In this document: positions 20,236 through 31,090 of the stretch, piece by piece
Layout: each line of letters starts with the position of its first letter
How positions within the stretch are numbered: position 1 is the first letter of the stretch
Origin: Prorocentrum cordatum
Lineage: Eukaryota; Sar; Dinophyceae; Prorocentrales; Prorocentraceae
Assembly (NCBI GenBank): GCA_963575745.1
Contig: CAUYUJ010022548.1
Span: 399,637-463,636, forward strand
Length of the DNA stretch: 64,000 bases
Direction: 5' to 3'
The notes under the pieces: generated by a model
Database searches by the model: none
The model's input: the letters and a program-made list of their open reading frames with translations, nothing else
What the model was told of the DNA's origin: nothing
Translations under genes and position numbers: made by a program

Positions 20236-21250
20236 GAGCACCGGAGCTGTCAACATGACGCCAATCCCAGCCACACGCCGCACCCACACCGCACCCACAG
20301 AGGGGGAGGGAGGGGGGGAGGAGGACCATGGGGTCACCCCGCACACACTCACAGTAACACACCACACCCACACCACATCCACAGGAAGGGGGGAAAGCCA
20401 CCACGCCACGCCCACGCCCACGCCCACAGGGGGGGGGGGGGGGGGCATCGCGCGGGGGGGGGGGGGCGATGGCATGAGCATGGGGGGGGGGGTCCCAAAC
20501 CCTCGACCATGTTTGCACCAGGGTCCCGTATACACCAGGATCCGCTCCCCAGTGCAAATTTCAATGCAGGGCCGGAAAAAGCGTCGGTGTATCTGAAGTT
20601 CGATTACTTATATGGGTGTGTGCTGTTCGCTCGTCAGGCCAGGACCTCCCAGCAGCTGCCGCCTGATGTGCTTCGCCTCGGGGGGCGCGCCACAAAGATC
20701 CCGACGCCCGTCGCTCGAGGCGGCCCCCCGGCCGAGGCGGCGCGAGGCGTCCAGGAGGACCAGGAGGCCCAACCCCCGGGGGGACCACGAGCGCGCGAGG
20801 GAGGCCAGCCACGCGCAGAGGGCGGTATGAGGGGGGGAGGAGGAAAGATACCCATGCCTCTACCTTGCCCTCGCTTCCCCAACTCTGGGCCTCCTCGGAG
20901 GCCCTCGTCGCCACCGCTGGACTCGCCTCGGAGCCCGGGTCCGAGCGCACCCCGGGAGACGTCCGGGAAGGAGCGGTAGCGGTACTGTTGGGTTCCCCCG
21001 GTGGGCGGGGAGGGGGGGAGGCTTCTTAGAAGCGCCCCCGCTTCTTTGGAGGCGCGGGCCTTGTCTATAGATGTGAGGCCGGGGCCTTCAAAGAAGCAGC
21101 CTGCTCCTAAGGGGCCTTCCCCCCTCCCCCTACCCCCTTGTGCGCGCCGCCGGGGAAGGCCGCCGTTGCCCCTCGGCACTGGCCCCGCTCCGGTGGCCCT
21201 GGCCTGCGGGCCCGGGCCCGCCCCTCCCCGCGGGTTGTGGTGAAGGAGTT
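20236..21250. other. CACACC-rich and G-run sequence; no gene
   Basis: 20270-20430 is rich in CACACC and CCCACGCCCACG words, 20430-20500 has several runs of eight or more G, and the rest is GC-rich unique sequence. Open frames continue from the GAC tract without any recognisable domain. Confidence 0.45.
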
Positions 21251-21251
21251 T

Positions 21252-21395
21252 CGGAGCACCAAGAAGGTACCGAAACTGCAGGGTTCTCACTCGTCGGGTC
21301 CTGGGAGGCGCTGCTCGTTCGGCACCGTTTCGGCACTCCTCTGGGTGCACGGAACTATTGCGAAGGCCTTACGGCCGGTGCCGCCGACCCTGAAG
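21252..21395 (+). repeat. Dispersed repeat related to 18020-18145
   Basis: GGAGCACCAAGAAGGTACCG at the left, GTTTCGGCAC…GGGTGCACGG towards the right, giving an imperfect hairpin. Its tail GGCCTTACGGC(C/T)GGTGCCGCC also occurs at about 10428-10450. Confidence 0.5.
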
Positions 21396-21413
21396 ACGGC
21401 GACGACGAGGACG

Positions 21414-21580
21414 ACGAGGATGTTGAGAAGCAGGTGGCGGAGGACGCTAGGGAGCAGGAGCGGCGAGGAGGAGGAGGAGGAGGAGGAGGAGGAGGAGGAG
21501 GAGGTGGAGGAGGAGGAGGAGGAGGAGGACAAGGAGGGGGGGGGAGAGGGACGAGGAGGGGAGGAGGGGGGGGGGAGCAG
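21414..21580. repeat. (GAG)n microsatellite
   Basis: GAC-GAG then GAG/GGA runs ending in a G-rich tail. Confidence 0.85.
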
Positions 21581-21585
21581 GGATC

Positions 21586-21905
21586 CCCCCTGTAGGAGGA
21601 CACGCCCGACCTAACGCTGGGCCTGCCAGGAGCCCACGAACGTGGCGACACGTGCACAGCTGGCAGCTCCCCAGGGCGCTGCGGGGTCTCGTCTGGGTCC
21701 CGCGCCCCCCCACGCTCCGCTGGGCTTGAGTCGGGCATGTCCCTCTACAGGAGGAATATCCAAAAATAAATCCATCTGTAGGGGGGCACGCCCGACCTAA
21801 GGCTGGGCCTCCCAGGAGCCCACGAAAGTGGCAACATTTGCCTGGCTGGCAGCCCCCCAGCGAGCCGGGAGGTCTCGTCTAGGTCCGCGTGCTGTAGGCT
21901 CGCGT
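21586..21905. repeat. Two satellite-like monomers interrupted by a family 1 element
   Basis: 21586-21610 is the right end of a family 1 element. 21611-21722 and 21803-21905 are two copies of a ~100-bp unit that is the reverse complement of the 44-47-kb satellite monomer (CGCTGGGCCT(C/G)CCAGGAGCC, AC(G/A)TGGC(G/A)AC, CCCCAG, GGTCTCG). A complete short family 1 element (21730-21796) lies between them. Confidence 0.65.
21730..21796 (+). mobile_element. Minimal family 1 inverted-repeat element
   Basis: Only 67 bp: GTCGGGCATGTCCCTCTAC at the left, GTAGGGGGGCACGCCCGAC at the right and a short A-rich middle. It is the smallest family 1 copy here and almost entirely hairpin. Confidence 0.75.
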
Positions 21906-22049
21906 CGTGTCGACTGGCGGCGACCTCGCCGCCCGCGTTCCACGTTGAACGCCACCTGCGACCCAGAAGCGGTCGATCGTTCAAGGTACGTAGCACCCCG
22001 CAATTCCGGAAAAGAGTGAGGGGGCGGGCGCGGGCGACGCGGGCGTCGA

Positions 22050-22600
22050 GCCGGCGGACCGCCGCAGGCGCCGAAGTTTTGGCTTGTTCAGTGAACGTAG
22101 TTTTGGTCGCGGGTGGGTCGCGGGCTCTCCACCTCCACCTGGAAAGAATTCAAAAAACAGCCCGCCGCAGGCGCCGAAAATTTTGATTTGTACACTGAAC
22201 GCGGTTTGTGTCGCAGGTTCTCCATCTGGAACGAATGCACAAGAAACCCGCCGCAGGCGCCGAAGTTTTGGCTTGTTCAGTGAACGCAGTCTGTGTCCTG
22301 GATGGGTCGCAGGCTCTCCACCTCCACCTGGACGGAATTCAAAAACAGCCCGCCGCAGGCGCCGAAAATTTTGATTTGTACACTGAACGCGGTTTGGGTC
22401 GCGGGTGGGTCGCAGGGTCTCCACCTGGAACGAATGCAAAAGAAGCCCGCCGCAGGCGCCGAACATTTTGGGTGGGTCGCGGGTGGGTCGCGGGTGGGTC
22501 GCGGTAGGTCGTGGACGCGGTTTGGGTCCCCGGTGGGTCGCAGGTTCTCCACCTAGAACGAATGCAAAAGAAACCCGCCGCAGGCGCCGAAAATTTTGGG
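22050..22600 (+). repeat. Higher-order tandem repeat, ~85-110-bp units
   Basis: About six units, each containing CCGCCGCAGGCGCCGAA, TTTTG(G/A)(C/T)TTGT, a CA(G/C)TGAACGC(G/A)GT block, GGGTCGCAGG and CTCCACCTGGA. Alternating long and short forms suggest a two-unit period. Stop-poor on both strands but with no protein family. Confidence 0.75.
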
Positions 22601-22925
22601 TGGGTCGCGGGGTGGGTCGCGGGTGGGTCGGGGGTGGGTCGCGGTGTGTCGCGGGTGGGTCGCGGGTGGGTCGCGGGTGGGTCGCGGGGTGGGTCGGGGG
22701 TGGGTCGCGGGCGGGTCGCCGGTGGGTCGCGCGGGTGGGTCTCTGGGGGGGGGTCTCGGGATGGATCGCGGGCGGGTCGTGGAGTGGGTCGCGGGCGGGT
22801 CGAGGGTGGGTCGCGGGTAGGTTGCGTGGCGGGTCGCGGGTGGGTCGCAGGGTGGGTCGCGGGTGGGTCGTGGGTGGGTCGCAGGTGGGTCGAGGGTGGG
22901 TCGCGGGGCGGGTCGCGGGTGGGAC
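22460..22925 (+). repeat. GGTGGGTCGCG minisatellite
   Basis: A 10-11-bp unit (GGGTGGGTCGC and single-base variants) repeated about 40 times. It emerges from the GGGTCGCGGGTGGGTCGC segment of the preceding units and is followed by (CAA)n at 22925-23012. Confidence 0.85.
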
Positions 22926-22976
22926 GACGACAACAACAAACAACAAACAACAAACAACAAACAACAAACAACAAAG

Positions 22977-23014
<38 letters not shown>

Positions 23015-23034
23015 CACTTTACCCGAACGCTCAG

Positions 23035-23213
23035 TGTTCTCACCAGTGCCAGGGTTTTCATGCGACGCCAGCCAATACCCCCACTTTGTGGGGGGGCAGT
23101 GCAAGCTCTACCAAATATCCACACGACTCTTCGCCACCACCCACACCCAGCTTCCCGCCCTATGACGTTCGGACACTTCACTTCGTGGCCTGCGGACGAC
23201 CGTGGCTACTACA
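23035..23213 (+). repeat. ~178-bp direct repeat, copy 1
   Basis: Begins GTTCTCACCAGTGCCAGGG, contains CCCCCACTTTGTGGGGGGGC (a hairpin) and ends at GACCGTGGCTACTA. Copy 2 is 24838-25016, over 90 percent identical by eye. Confidence 0.85.
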
Positions 23214-23224
23214 CTGGCGTGGAG

Positions 23225-23385
23225 TACACACCCACAGAAGTTGTTAAGCCTACGTTCGTACACCCACAGAAGTTGTTAAGCCTTGTTAACCCACAGAAGT
23301 TGTTAAGCCTTCCACAGAACATCTGTTGCATATGATGCATATGGTACATGATACACATGATACACATGATACGTACTCACAAGAT
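23225..23385 (+). repeat. Short tandem repeats: AGAAGTTGTTAAGCC x3 and ATACACATG x3
   Basis: ACCCACAGAAGTTGTTAAGC occurs three times in 23227-23312, followed by a GATACACAT-type repeat to 23375. Confidence 0.8.
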
Positions 23386-23444
23386 AGTTGATCACATCTT
23401 TAGGGCAAATTCCTGAGGGATGTGGGAATACACAAGAGAGAGAG

Positions 23445-23660
23445 GATATGGTTGTCCCGATGGTTGTCTCGATGGTTGTCCCGATGGTTGTCCTGATGGT
23501 TGTGGTTGTCCCGATCGTTGTCCCGATGATTGTCCCGATGGTTGTCCTGATGGTTGTGCTTGTCCCGATCGTTGTCCCGATGACTGTCCCGATGATTGTC
23601 CCGATGGTTGTCCCGATGGTTGTTCCGATGGTTGTCCCGATGGTTGTCCCGATGGTTGTG
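23445..23660. repeat. 12-bp minisatellite (GATGGTTGTCCC)n
   Basis: About 18 units with substitutions and two 6-bp insertions. A plus frame reads Asp-Gly-Cys-Pro repeats; a minus frame reads Gln-Pro-Ser-Gly repeats, a type seen in real algal proteins. The minus frame stays open from 23925 to 23392. I cannot show which strand, if either, is expressed. Confidence 0.7.
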
Positions 23661-24026
23661 AGCGATGCCGGATCCTCACGCCCCCCGCCGGAGGAGGAGG
23701 AGGAGGAGGAGCAGGACAAGGAGGAAAGGAGAGAAGAGAGAACGGAAGGAGGGGCGGGAACGGCGCTTGCACGCCCACCCACCGTCTTTTCCCCGCCGCG
23801 GCTCTAAAGAGACGAGTTCGTGTGCTCGTCATCTTCTGGCATACGCCCGTCCCTGATGGCACGGATGGGGCGCAATGCTGCCAGCTGGGCTCCTGGCAGA
23901 AATACATCAGGTGCCAAGTGTCCAAGCATGGTGCCGATACGCCTCCTCACGGATACATCGCCCGTGCGTGCGAGGGACGTTTTATTCTCGGCGGCCGAGG
24001 GCGCAACCTATGGCGCAACCGCAAGG

Positions 24027-24240
24027 GATTGTGGCCCCTGGCAGGCGCGCGAACCCCGTTGCAAGAGCGTGCGAAAGTAGCTCGCGCGAGCTCATGTAAC
24101 ATAAATGTTGGAAAACCATTGGTTTTTTTAGGATTCGGACAGCGCGCGCGGGTAGAAATTTTGAAAAGTCGTGCAGGTGTTTTTCGAGGACCTACGGTGC
24201 GATTCGTGTGATTTTATGATGCGCGGTGCTAAAATTCTTA
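24027..24240 (+). repeat. Diverged copy of the 24270/25046 repeat
   Basis: Keeps TGGCCCCTGGCAGG(C/T)GCGC, GTTGCA(A/G)A, an AAATGTT(G/T) block and AAACCATTGGTTTTTT, in the same order as the two younger copies downstream. Confidence 0.5.
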
Positions 24241-24269
24241 AGAAGCCCAATGGTTTTTGGAGATTTCGG

Positions 24270-24810
24270 CGTGCGCGCGCGAAGAAAAAACGAATGTGTC
24301 CCGCATGGTATTATTTGACAGGGATGATGGCCCTGGCAGGTGCGCAACCGTTGTCGCAGAAGTTCGAAAAAGTTGCTCGCAAAAGCCCGTTTGACAGAAA
24401 TGTTTAAAAAGTGTTGGGTTTCCTACGAATCCGCAAGAGCGCGCGGGATGAGATTTTGACAATTTTTTGTTGAAAAACCATTGGTTTTTTGATGTTTTTA
24501 TGTTAAAATCGCTGCGAACACTAAGGTTTTGGAAGGATTTCGTCTTGCGCGCGCGAATGTCCACTTTACCTTTTTTTTGCAAGGGATTCTTGAAATTTGA
24601 TTATATTAGAACAAGAAATGTCATTTTCTATTGTTTTTTGCAAGGGAAAGCGGATTACAACAAAACAACCGGATCCTGTACACACCCTCTTTTCTGAGGC
24701 TTCCTCACGAAAATGATGAAAATGTAGCTGCGGCCTAGGCGGCGCAGGGGGGGCGCGCACCAGGGGGCCCAACAATAATTATTCTTTAGAATAAATAATG
24801 TTCAACAACA
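24270..24810 (+). repeat. ~540-bp direct repeat, copy 1
   Basis: From GCGTGCGCGCGCGAAG to AATAATGTTCAACAAC. AT-rich relative to the window, with AAACCATTGGTTTTTTGATG, several T-runs and GCGCGCG words. Nearly identical to 25046-25586. Together with the 24838-25016 repeat it defines a ~776-bp tandem period. Confidence 0.85.
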
Positions 24811-24837
24811 ACAATTACTAGCACGTGGGGACACTCC

Positions 24838-25016
24838 GTTCTCACCAGTGCCAGGGTTTTCATAGGAGGCGGGCAATACCCCCACTTTGTGGGGGGGCCG
24901 GTTCAAGCTCTACCAAATTTCCAAACGACTCTTCGCCACCACCCACACCCAGCTTCCCGCCCTATGACGTTCGGACACTTCACTTCGTGGCATGCGGACG
25001 ACCGTGGCTACTATTC
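24838..25016 (+). repeat. ~178-bp direct repeat, copy 2
   Basis: Second copy of 23035-23213, with a few substitutions, lying between the two 540-bp copies. Confidence 0.85.
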
Positions 25017-25045
25017 AGGGCCCCGCGGCCGACGACGACGGCGTG

Positions 25046-25586
25046 CGCGCGCGAAGAAAAAACGAATGTGTCCCGCATGGTATTATTTGACAGGGATGAT
25101 GGCCCTGGCAGGTGCGCAACCGTTGTTGCAGAAGTTCGACAAAGTTGCTCGCAAAAGCCCGTTTGACAGAAATGTTTAAAAAGTGTTGGGTTTCCTACGA
25201 ATCCGCAAGAGCGCGCGGGATGAAATTTTGACATTTTTTTTTTGAAAAACCATTGGTTTTTTGATGTTTTTATGTTAAAATCGCTGCGAACACTAAGGTT
25301 TTGGAAGGATTTCGTCTTGCGCGCGCGAATGTCCACTTTACCTTATTTTTTGCAAGGGATTCTTGAAGTTTGGTTATGTTAGAACAAGAAATGTCCACTT
25401 TAGCTTATTTTTTGCAAGGGAAAACCGATCGTAACAACACAACCGGATCCGGACCCCCCGTTTTGCCTGAGACTTCCTCACGAAAATGATGAAAATGAGG
25501 CTGCGGCCTAGGCGCGGCGGGGGGGTCGTGCACCAGGGGCCCCAACAATAATTATTCTTTAGAAGTAATAATGTTCAACAGCAACA
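25046..25586 (+). repeat. ~540-bp direct repeat, copy 2
   Basis: Partner of 24270-24810, differing mainly near its 3' part (about 25360-25410). It is followed by (CAA)n at 25575-25622. Confidence 0.85.
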
Positions 25587-25622
25587 ACAACAACAACAAC
25601 ACCAACAACAACAACAACAACA

Positions 25623-27514
25623 GGAATCCGCATCGCGGAATACCATTTCAGCCACGCACCCAGGGACAGTGAATGACCGTTCGGTTCATCCCCCTCACTC
25701 TGATAACAATCCCCGTGGTGTCCAAAACCAACGCCCCAGTCGGCACGACACGACCCCGCCGTGCCCATTTCGGGCCTTAGCTGCCTCGATACGCCCGTTT
25801 TGTTACGCAACGCGTACCGTGCTCAAAACGTCCGTGTCAATACGTTGCGTGTTGGTTCAACGTAATTATTTGCCCACGTTCCACCGTCAACGCGCCTAGT
25901 AAGGACGCGCGCCTTCATCTAGGGCAGCCTTGTGTCCTTGCCTCTGCGGCCAGCCCTTTACCGTTTTCACTGGTCGCCCGCCGCCCCAAAAGTCCCAGCT
26001 TCGTTCGGAATCCAGGGGTCCTGCGTCCTTGCCACCCGTCCCTAATGTTCGTTTTGGGTGCACGTCGGGCGCACAGAGCTTCGCGCGGTCTTCTGCCATC
26101 TTGCCCCTGCCCCCGGCGGCGCGGGGGGCGGGGCCGCAGGCGCAGCGGCGCGCTGCAGGACGCCACCCCGCCGCCGCTGCGCCGGTACGCGACCGCCTTC
26201 CCCGGGCACTGCAGGCGTGCCGCGAGCACCCACTTCGTTCAGGGGCGGCGTGAACCCCTGAGGATCTTTAGTTTTGCTCCCCCCCTGTTTCTTTCGGTGG
26301 GGAATAAGACTCGTCCTTCCTCTTCCAGTTGTCGTCGTCGTCGTCGTCGTCGTCATCGCAGTCGTGGTCATCGTCGTCCTTGTTGCGCGGCGGGTGCCGT
26401 GGAGAACTAATCAGTTCCCTATATTGGTGGGAGCTCAGTCCGTCAATAAGGGCGTCGAAACGAGAACTAGTTTCTACGACTGGTAAGACTTTTAGGGGTT
26501 AGGGAGGGGGTGAGGCAACCACAATGGCCGAAGATGCCTCGAAGACGGTCCAAGCGGGTCCCAAGTCGGCCGGATTTGGCCTCGAACTGGCTCTATCTAC
26601 TTCCATGGGTGCCCAGCATGAACTCACGAGGGCCCCCAACAGAGTCCGAAGAAGCCCAAGTGAGGGGGATGGGCTCAGGGGGAACGGCTTCGGGGCTGGA
26701 GGCTTTCGCGCGTTGGCGTCGCTTCTCGGCGCTCCTCCAGCCTCGGGACGCTGTCCAGCGGCTGCGCATCGCCGAGGGCCTCCCGGGGGTGGCCCAGAAG
26801 AGGTTTCGAGCGGCCGCGGGAGACCCGAGCTGAACGCCGGGCCAGGAGGGTATTCTGGGGATGGGCTCCGGGGGGGGAGCGCATCGACCCCCACCGCCGA
26901 TGGGGGGCCAATGGCCCACCCCGCCCAGTACAGTCGGGGCCCTGAAGAAGGAACCCTTTTCGTTGGGGAGGGGCTCGGTGTTCCTTGTGCGTTTCAAAGT
27001 TTACCTCGGGTTTTCCTGAGGTGTTCCATGGGAAATCGAGGTTGAACTTATGGGAAAAGGGGCCTCGTTCCTTATGTAGGGTTCCTCAGGTCAAGGCCCC
27101 GACTGCAGCGTGCAGATTCGCTATCGGAGGCCCATCGCCGATCTGTCGGAGATGCCTCGGCCCGGCAGGCGTGCCGCTGGCGCCCGCCTCGTCGGCCGTC
27201 TGCGGGGGGGGGGGGCTTCAGTCGGTGCGGCGGCCACGCCGTGTGTCCGCATCGTCTGGCCGATCCCAGGGCTGGACCTAGACGGGGTTTTTGGCGATCT
27301 CGTGGGCCGTTTTCGTGTCAGCTTAGTTTTTCGGTATACAGGCGGATTCGATACGAAAAAAGCGAGGGAGTGCGGGAAAGGCGGGTTCGAGACAACAGCG
27401 AGGGAGAACGAGAACGAAACGAAAACGAAAAGCACCGTTCAGGCTCAGCCCTGGCCGATCCCCGTGCGATGGCCCCAGCGGGCCATGGCCTCCGGTGCTG
27501 GACCACTGGGCCTA
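25623..27514. other. Sparse region; short repeats only
   Basis: 25785-25880 is the partner of 18540-18640. A (GTC)n run lies at 26329-26352. 27110-27160 shares ATCGCCGATCTGTCGG and nearby sequence with 37740-37800 and 39670-39730. Several overlapping open frames at 26520-27045 (plus) have no domain I recognise, so I do not call a gene. Confidence 0.4.
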
Positions 27515-27665
27515 ATTGGGGGGTTCCCTCTACAGGAGGAGAGTTCAAAAATAGTAGTACATAATAGTCTGGGGACGATTTGTTTACCATTCTTGATGTT
27601 TTTCCATATTTGTCATATATTTTTGTTTTTCGCCCAAAATCCTCCTGTAGTGGGACACGGCCGAC
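27515..27665 (+). mobile_element. Short inverted-repeat element, family 1
   Basis: Left end degenerate (TTCCCTCTACAGG preserved), right end CCTGTAGTGGGACACGGCCGAC followed by CTAA. The interior is AT-rich (CAAAAATAGTAG, TTTGTCATATATTTTTG). CACTGGGCC flanks both sides. Confidence 0.75.
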
Positions 27666-27892
27666 CTAACACTGGGCCACGGTCACAATGTTGACGCGGA
27701 CACTGTGGTCGTGGTCTGGTTCGGTGGTCGTGGTCACACATGGCGCAATTGTCGTCAGCACGCGGCGCGGCGACCAGCGGTCGTCAGCAGCGCACGGTGC
27801 GGAGACCATTGGGCCATGGTTCCGCATCCCAGGTGGGGATAGGTCCCGCGAGTCCCGAAGGGAGGGAGCAGCACACACACAAACAAATCCAC

Positions 27893-27980
27893 ACAAACAC
27901 ACACACACACACATCTAGTATACGTATACTATATATACATGTATATATATATAGATATATATATATATATATATATATCC
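27893..27980. repeat. (CA)n and (TA)n microsatellite with a palindromic junction
   Basis: CA repeats to about 27911, then TAGTATACGTATACTA (perfect palindrome) and about 45 bp of TA/GATA repeats. Confidence 0.9.
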
Positions 27981-29520
27981 TCTTGGGGGATGACTAAGTC
28001 GGCCAGTGTGGCCAAGGCCATGCCAGTGGGGATGGGGATCGGTTGGACGATATTCAGTGTGGCGAATCAGTGGGGATTCGGGTGACCACACGGATTTGGG
28101 ACTCGGGTCGTTCTCCGAGGACGCTTCGGGCGATTGGGGACTGCAGGAATTGCCCGCTGGATATTCCATGATTTCTGACACCTACTTTGAGCCAGTCGCA
28201 TCATGACGTGGCACTTGTCCTAAGAAGGCCCACTATGCAGTAACAATCCCATGCCAGAAGTCTGAGCATCCACTGGTGACAGTTCTGAAGCTGTGGACCA
28301 GGGGCGTATCATGGCGCCTCCAGACATCTCGAGACTTCCGACGGTCATCTTGATGGCCAGCCCAGGTGACCTGAGGCACATGATACCTCTTGGCGTGATT
28401 ACTGTGATTATGTCGGTTCGGTTCGGTAGGTTGTTGTGCCGCTGCGTTCTTTCAGGATGTTCCCGGCCTGCCAGTTTGGGTTTAGGCGTCGTTATCGTTT
28501 TGGCATGGCATGTCTTCGATTGTTGTGTCGTCGCTGTCGTCCATGAGCAGGGAGGAGGGGACAAAGAGGAGCGAAGGTGGAGGAGCCAGTGGGAGTGCAC
28601 GGCGCTTTTCTGGAGTTCCCCGCGAAAATGTTGGAAGCATACGCGACCGCACTGGATGAGGCGCCTCAGGAAGCCGCAGCACTGCCGATGCAGGGCAGAT
28701 TTGGCTGAAGCGTGAGGCTTCTATTTCAACTAAGAGAATGAGAGGGAGGCCTCGAGGACCCTTCTCCTTAAAGGCGACCTGGGGGCGGGGGTCGAAAGTC
28801 CCCTCCCCCCCAACCCCGACCTATCCAGCGGACCAGGAGCCCAACTAGCCGTGGCTCGGGTCGGACGGAAAGGGGGGGATAGGGAAAGGAGGGGATTATG
28901 ATATCTGCTGCGTGCAGCTCGTTTCGGCCCCGCCGCCGGGCGATTTCCTCGATACTTACGTGTTGTGCCTCCAGCGCAGAGAAGCGCTGGGAGACTCAGC
29001 TGCGGAAGCCGATTCGCTACCCCCCCGCCCTTTTACACCCTCTTGGCATTAGGTTGTTGCGCTCTCTTCCCCCTCACCAAAAATTGCGCTGCCCCAGAAT
29101 TACTTACACCCCCTTTCGTCCGACCCGAGTGGCGAGAGGAGCTGCGGAGGCCCACGGAATACGACGGACGCCCGCGAACCTCGACCCCTCGAACTTACAG
29201 CAGCCTTTCCACCTCCTCCTTATCCTTCCCCTTCCCCATTCCTCCTCCAGCTCCTCCTCGCTCCTCCTCCTCCTCGTTTTTCCTCCTCCAACTTTTCTTC
29301 CTCCTCGTTCCTCGCTCCTCCGCCCTTTCGTTCCCCCTCTTCTCCTCTTCCTCCTTCTCCGCTTCTTCATGTTCCTCCTCCTCCTCCTCCTCCAGCCGTG
29401 TCGGGGCCCAGGTTGTCCCGTTGGCCCTTGCGAGCGATCGCTTCGATATTTGTAAGGCGGTTGCGGGCCTGCTTTGGCCACGTGTCTGCGCTCTTCTTCG
29501 CATGTCCCCATGCAGCTATG
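27981..29520. other. No supported gene; CCT-rich tail
   Basis: 28220-28715 is open on both strands without a recognisable domain. 29200-29395 is CCT/TTC-rich low complexity leading into LINE-A. Confidence 0.4.
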
Positions 29521-30494
29521 ATGACACGCCGTGGCATGGTTCCCACGTGGGACAAAAAAGGTGGCTCCACATGGCACGACGTGAATGAAGGTGGTGGTTG
29601 GCAGTATGTCATCAGCCGCAAGTCGAAGAAGGCCAGCCACAGTGGACCCACGAGCAAGTGTGTGCTATGCGGCTGCAACAAGGACGAATCCATGGCGCGG
29701 TACTGCAAGCACTGTCGTGCCACGTTTCCCGCTGTTCGGCCCCCTGGTGGTGATCATCCGCTTGGGGTTGGGAGCGCGCCTCTGCCTGGTGTGTTTGCCG
29801 CAGATGCCCTTGGTTCAGGTGGGCAGGGAGCTTCACCAGCTGGCGCCTTGCCGCCAGCCCCCCCCCCTGCCAAGGGAGGTGGCGCAGGCGGAGGCCAGAG
29901 CGGCAGCAAGGCTGATGGCTCACAGCCAATTCGGGCGGGTCCGCTCCCCAATCTCTCTTTGGAGGACGCGCGGCAAATCGCCACATTGTCGCACAAGCAG
30001 GTGATTTGGACAACTGCAAGCGGTACGACTTTCTGGTCTCTGAGCTCCACTCCGCGCTCAAGCCTCAACCTGTACTTATCCACCAACGCATCCAGTCAGC
30101 CCATGCCGAAGTTGGCCGACTGGAGAAGAAGCTCGAGATTGAATGTTGGCGTCTTGCTCAATGGCCTGTTGATGTGGAGCAATACACTAATGTGGGCACG
30201 CTCCAGTCTGAGCTGGAGGAGGCGGGCGCCAAGTGCAAGTCGCTGCTCGCTGAGTTGCAAACAGTTGGTCATGCAACGTGCGAGCCGCCCGCCCCTCGCA
30301 GGTCTGACCTGACCTGGTCGAGGAGTCTCTTGACGTCAGTCAATTTTCCTCGCTCGACGAGCTGTTAGCAGACGCGCAATTTGACCCAGATATCGGAGAG
30401 GGAGACAAAAGAGATATTGACGCACGTAAGAAGTGCTTCGGTGATTCGATTCAAAAGATGGCGCGAGATGTGCTCCGTCCTCTTGCGGAGTAAA
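29521..30494 (+). pseudogene. LINE-A N-terminal region: zinc ribbon and coiled coil
   Basis: The first frame (from ATG 29521) carries CVLCGCNKDESMARYCKHC (29659-29715), a four-cysteine ribbon, then a Gly/Pro-rich linker. Near 30003 the coherent sequence moves to another frame (30006-30310), which encodes a charged, heptad-like helix, and near 30314 to a third frame ending at TAA 30492-30494. Two frameshifts therefore separate three plausible pieces of one protein. The function would be nucleic-acid binding or multimerisation by analogy with LINE ORF1-like regions (inference). Confidence 0.5.
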
Positions 30495-30757
30495 CGCGCG
30501 GTGCTCGTGGCGCCCACATGAGGCATCTTCTACGTTTGGCTGCGAAGCGCCGTCGGTGCGACCATGGCGCTGGCGGTGGAGGCGAACCCCCCGGCGCGCG
30601 ACGGCCCGCCGTTGCTGCCGCTGCTGGAGGGGGTGGTGGTGGAGGCTTGTCTGAGCCCAAGGCCGCATCTGCCCCTGCTTATTGCGCAAGTGGGAGCAAG
30701 CCTGCAGTCGACGCGCGCGAGAGAACAAAGCCCTTAGTCTCCCAGGGCCCCCCCGCC

Positions 30758-30791
30758 CCCCCGCCGGCAAGGCATGCCTTGCCGGCGGGGG
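30758..30791. other. Perfect 34-bp palindrome
   Basis: Centred on GGCATGCC (30771-30778), with arms reading CCCCCGCCGGCAA outward to the left and the exact complement to the right. There is no spacer, so it can form a 17-bp cruciform arm. It lies between the coiled-coil and endonuclease parts of LINE-A. Confidence 0.9.
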
Positions 30792-31090
30792 CTGGTTTCC
30801 AGCGCGATGGCGCCGGGGGCGCCGGTGCCCGCGCGTTCCCCAGCGACTAAGAATAGAGGTGCTCGGCGGGAGATCTCGCTAGGTGCCGCGCTGCCTTTGA
30901 GAGGCGCTGGCGCCGCCTGCGGATCTTCATCGACAACCTCAGGTTTCGGTCTCCGCTGGCCCTCGGCGGACCTAGGGCTAAAACTGCAAGGGCCTGTCGG
31001 TTCGCCGAGTCTGGGCCCGGGCCCCCGGCCCCCCCCCCCCCCTTCCACGACCCCCGACCCAGCCCTGGAACAAACTGTCAACATTGCGCC

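Noticed and set aside
26524-27045. Gene call on overlapping plus-strand open frames
   Set aside because: Two frames overlap on the plus strand and more on the minus strand, and none has a recognisable domain or a clear coding bias.
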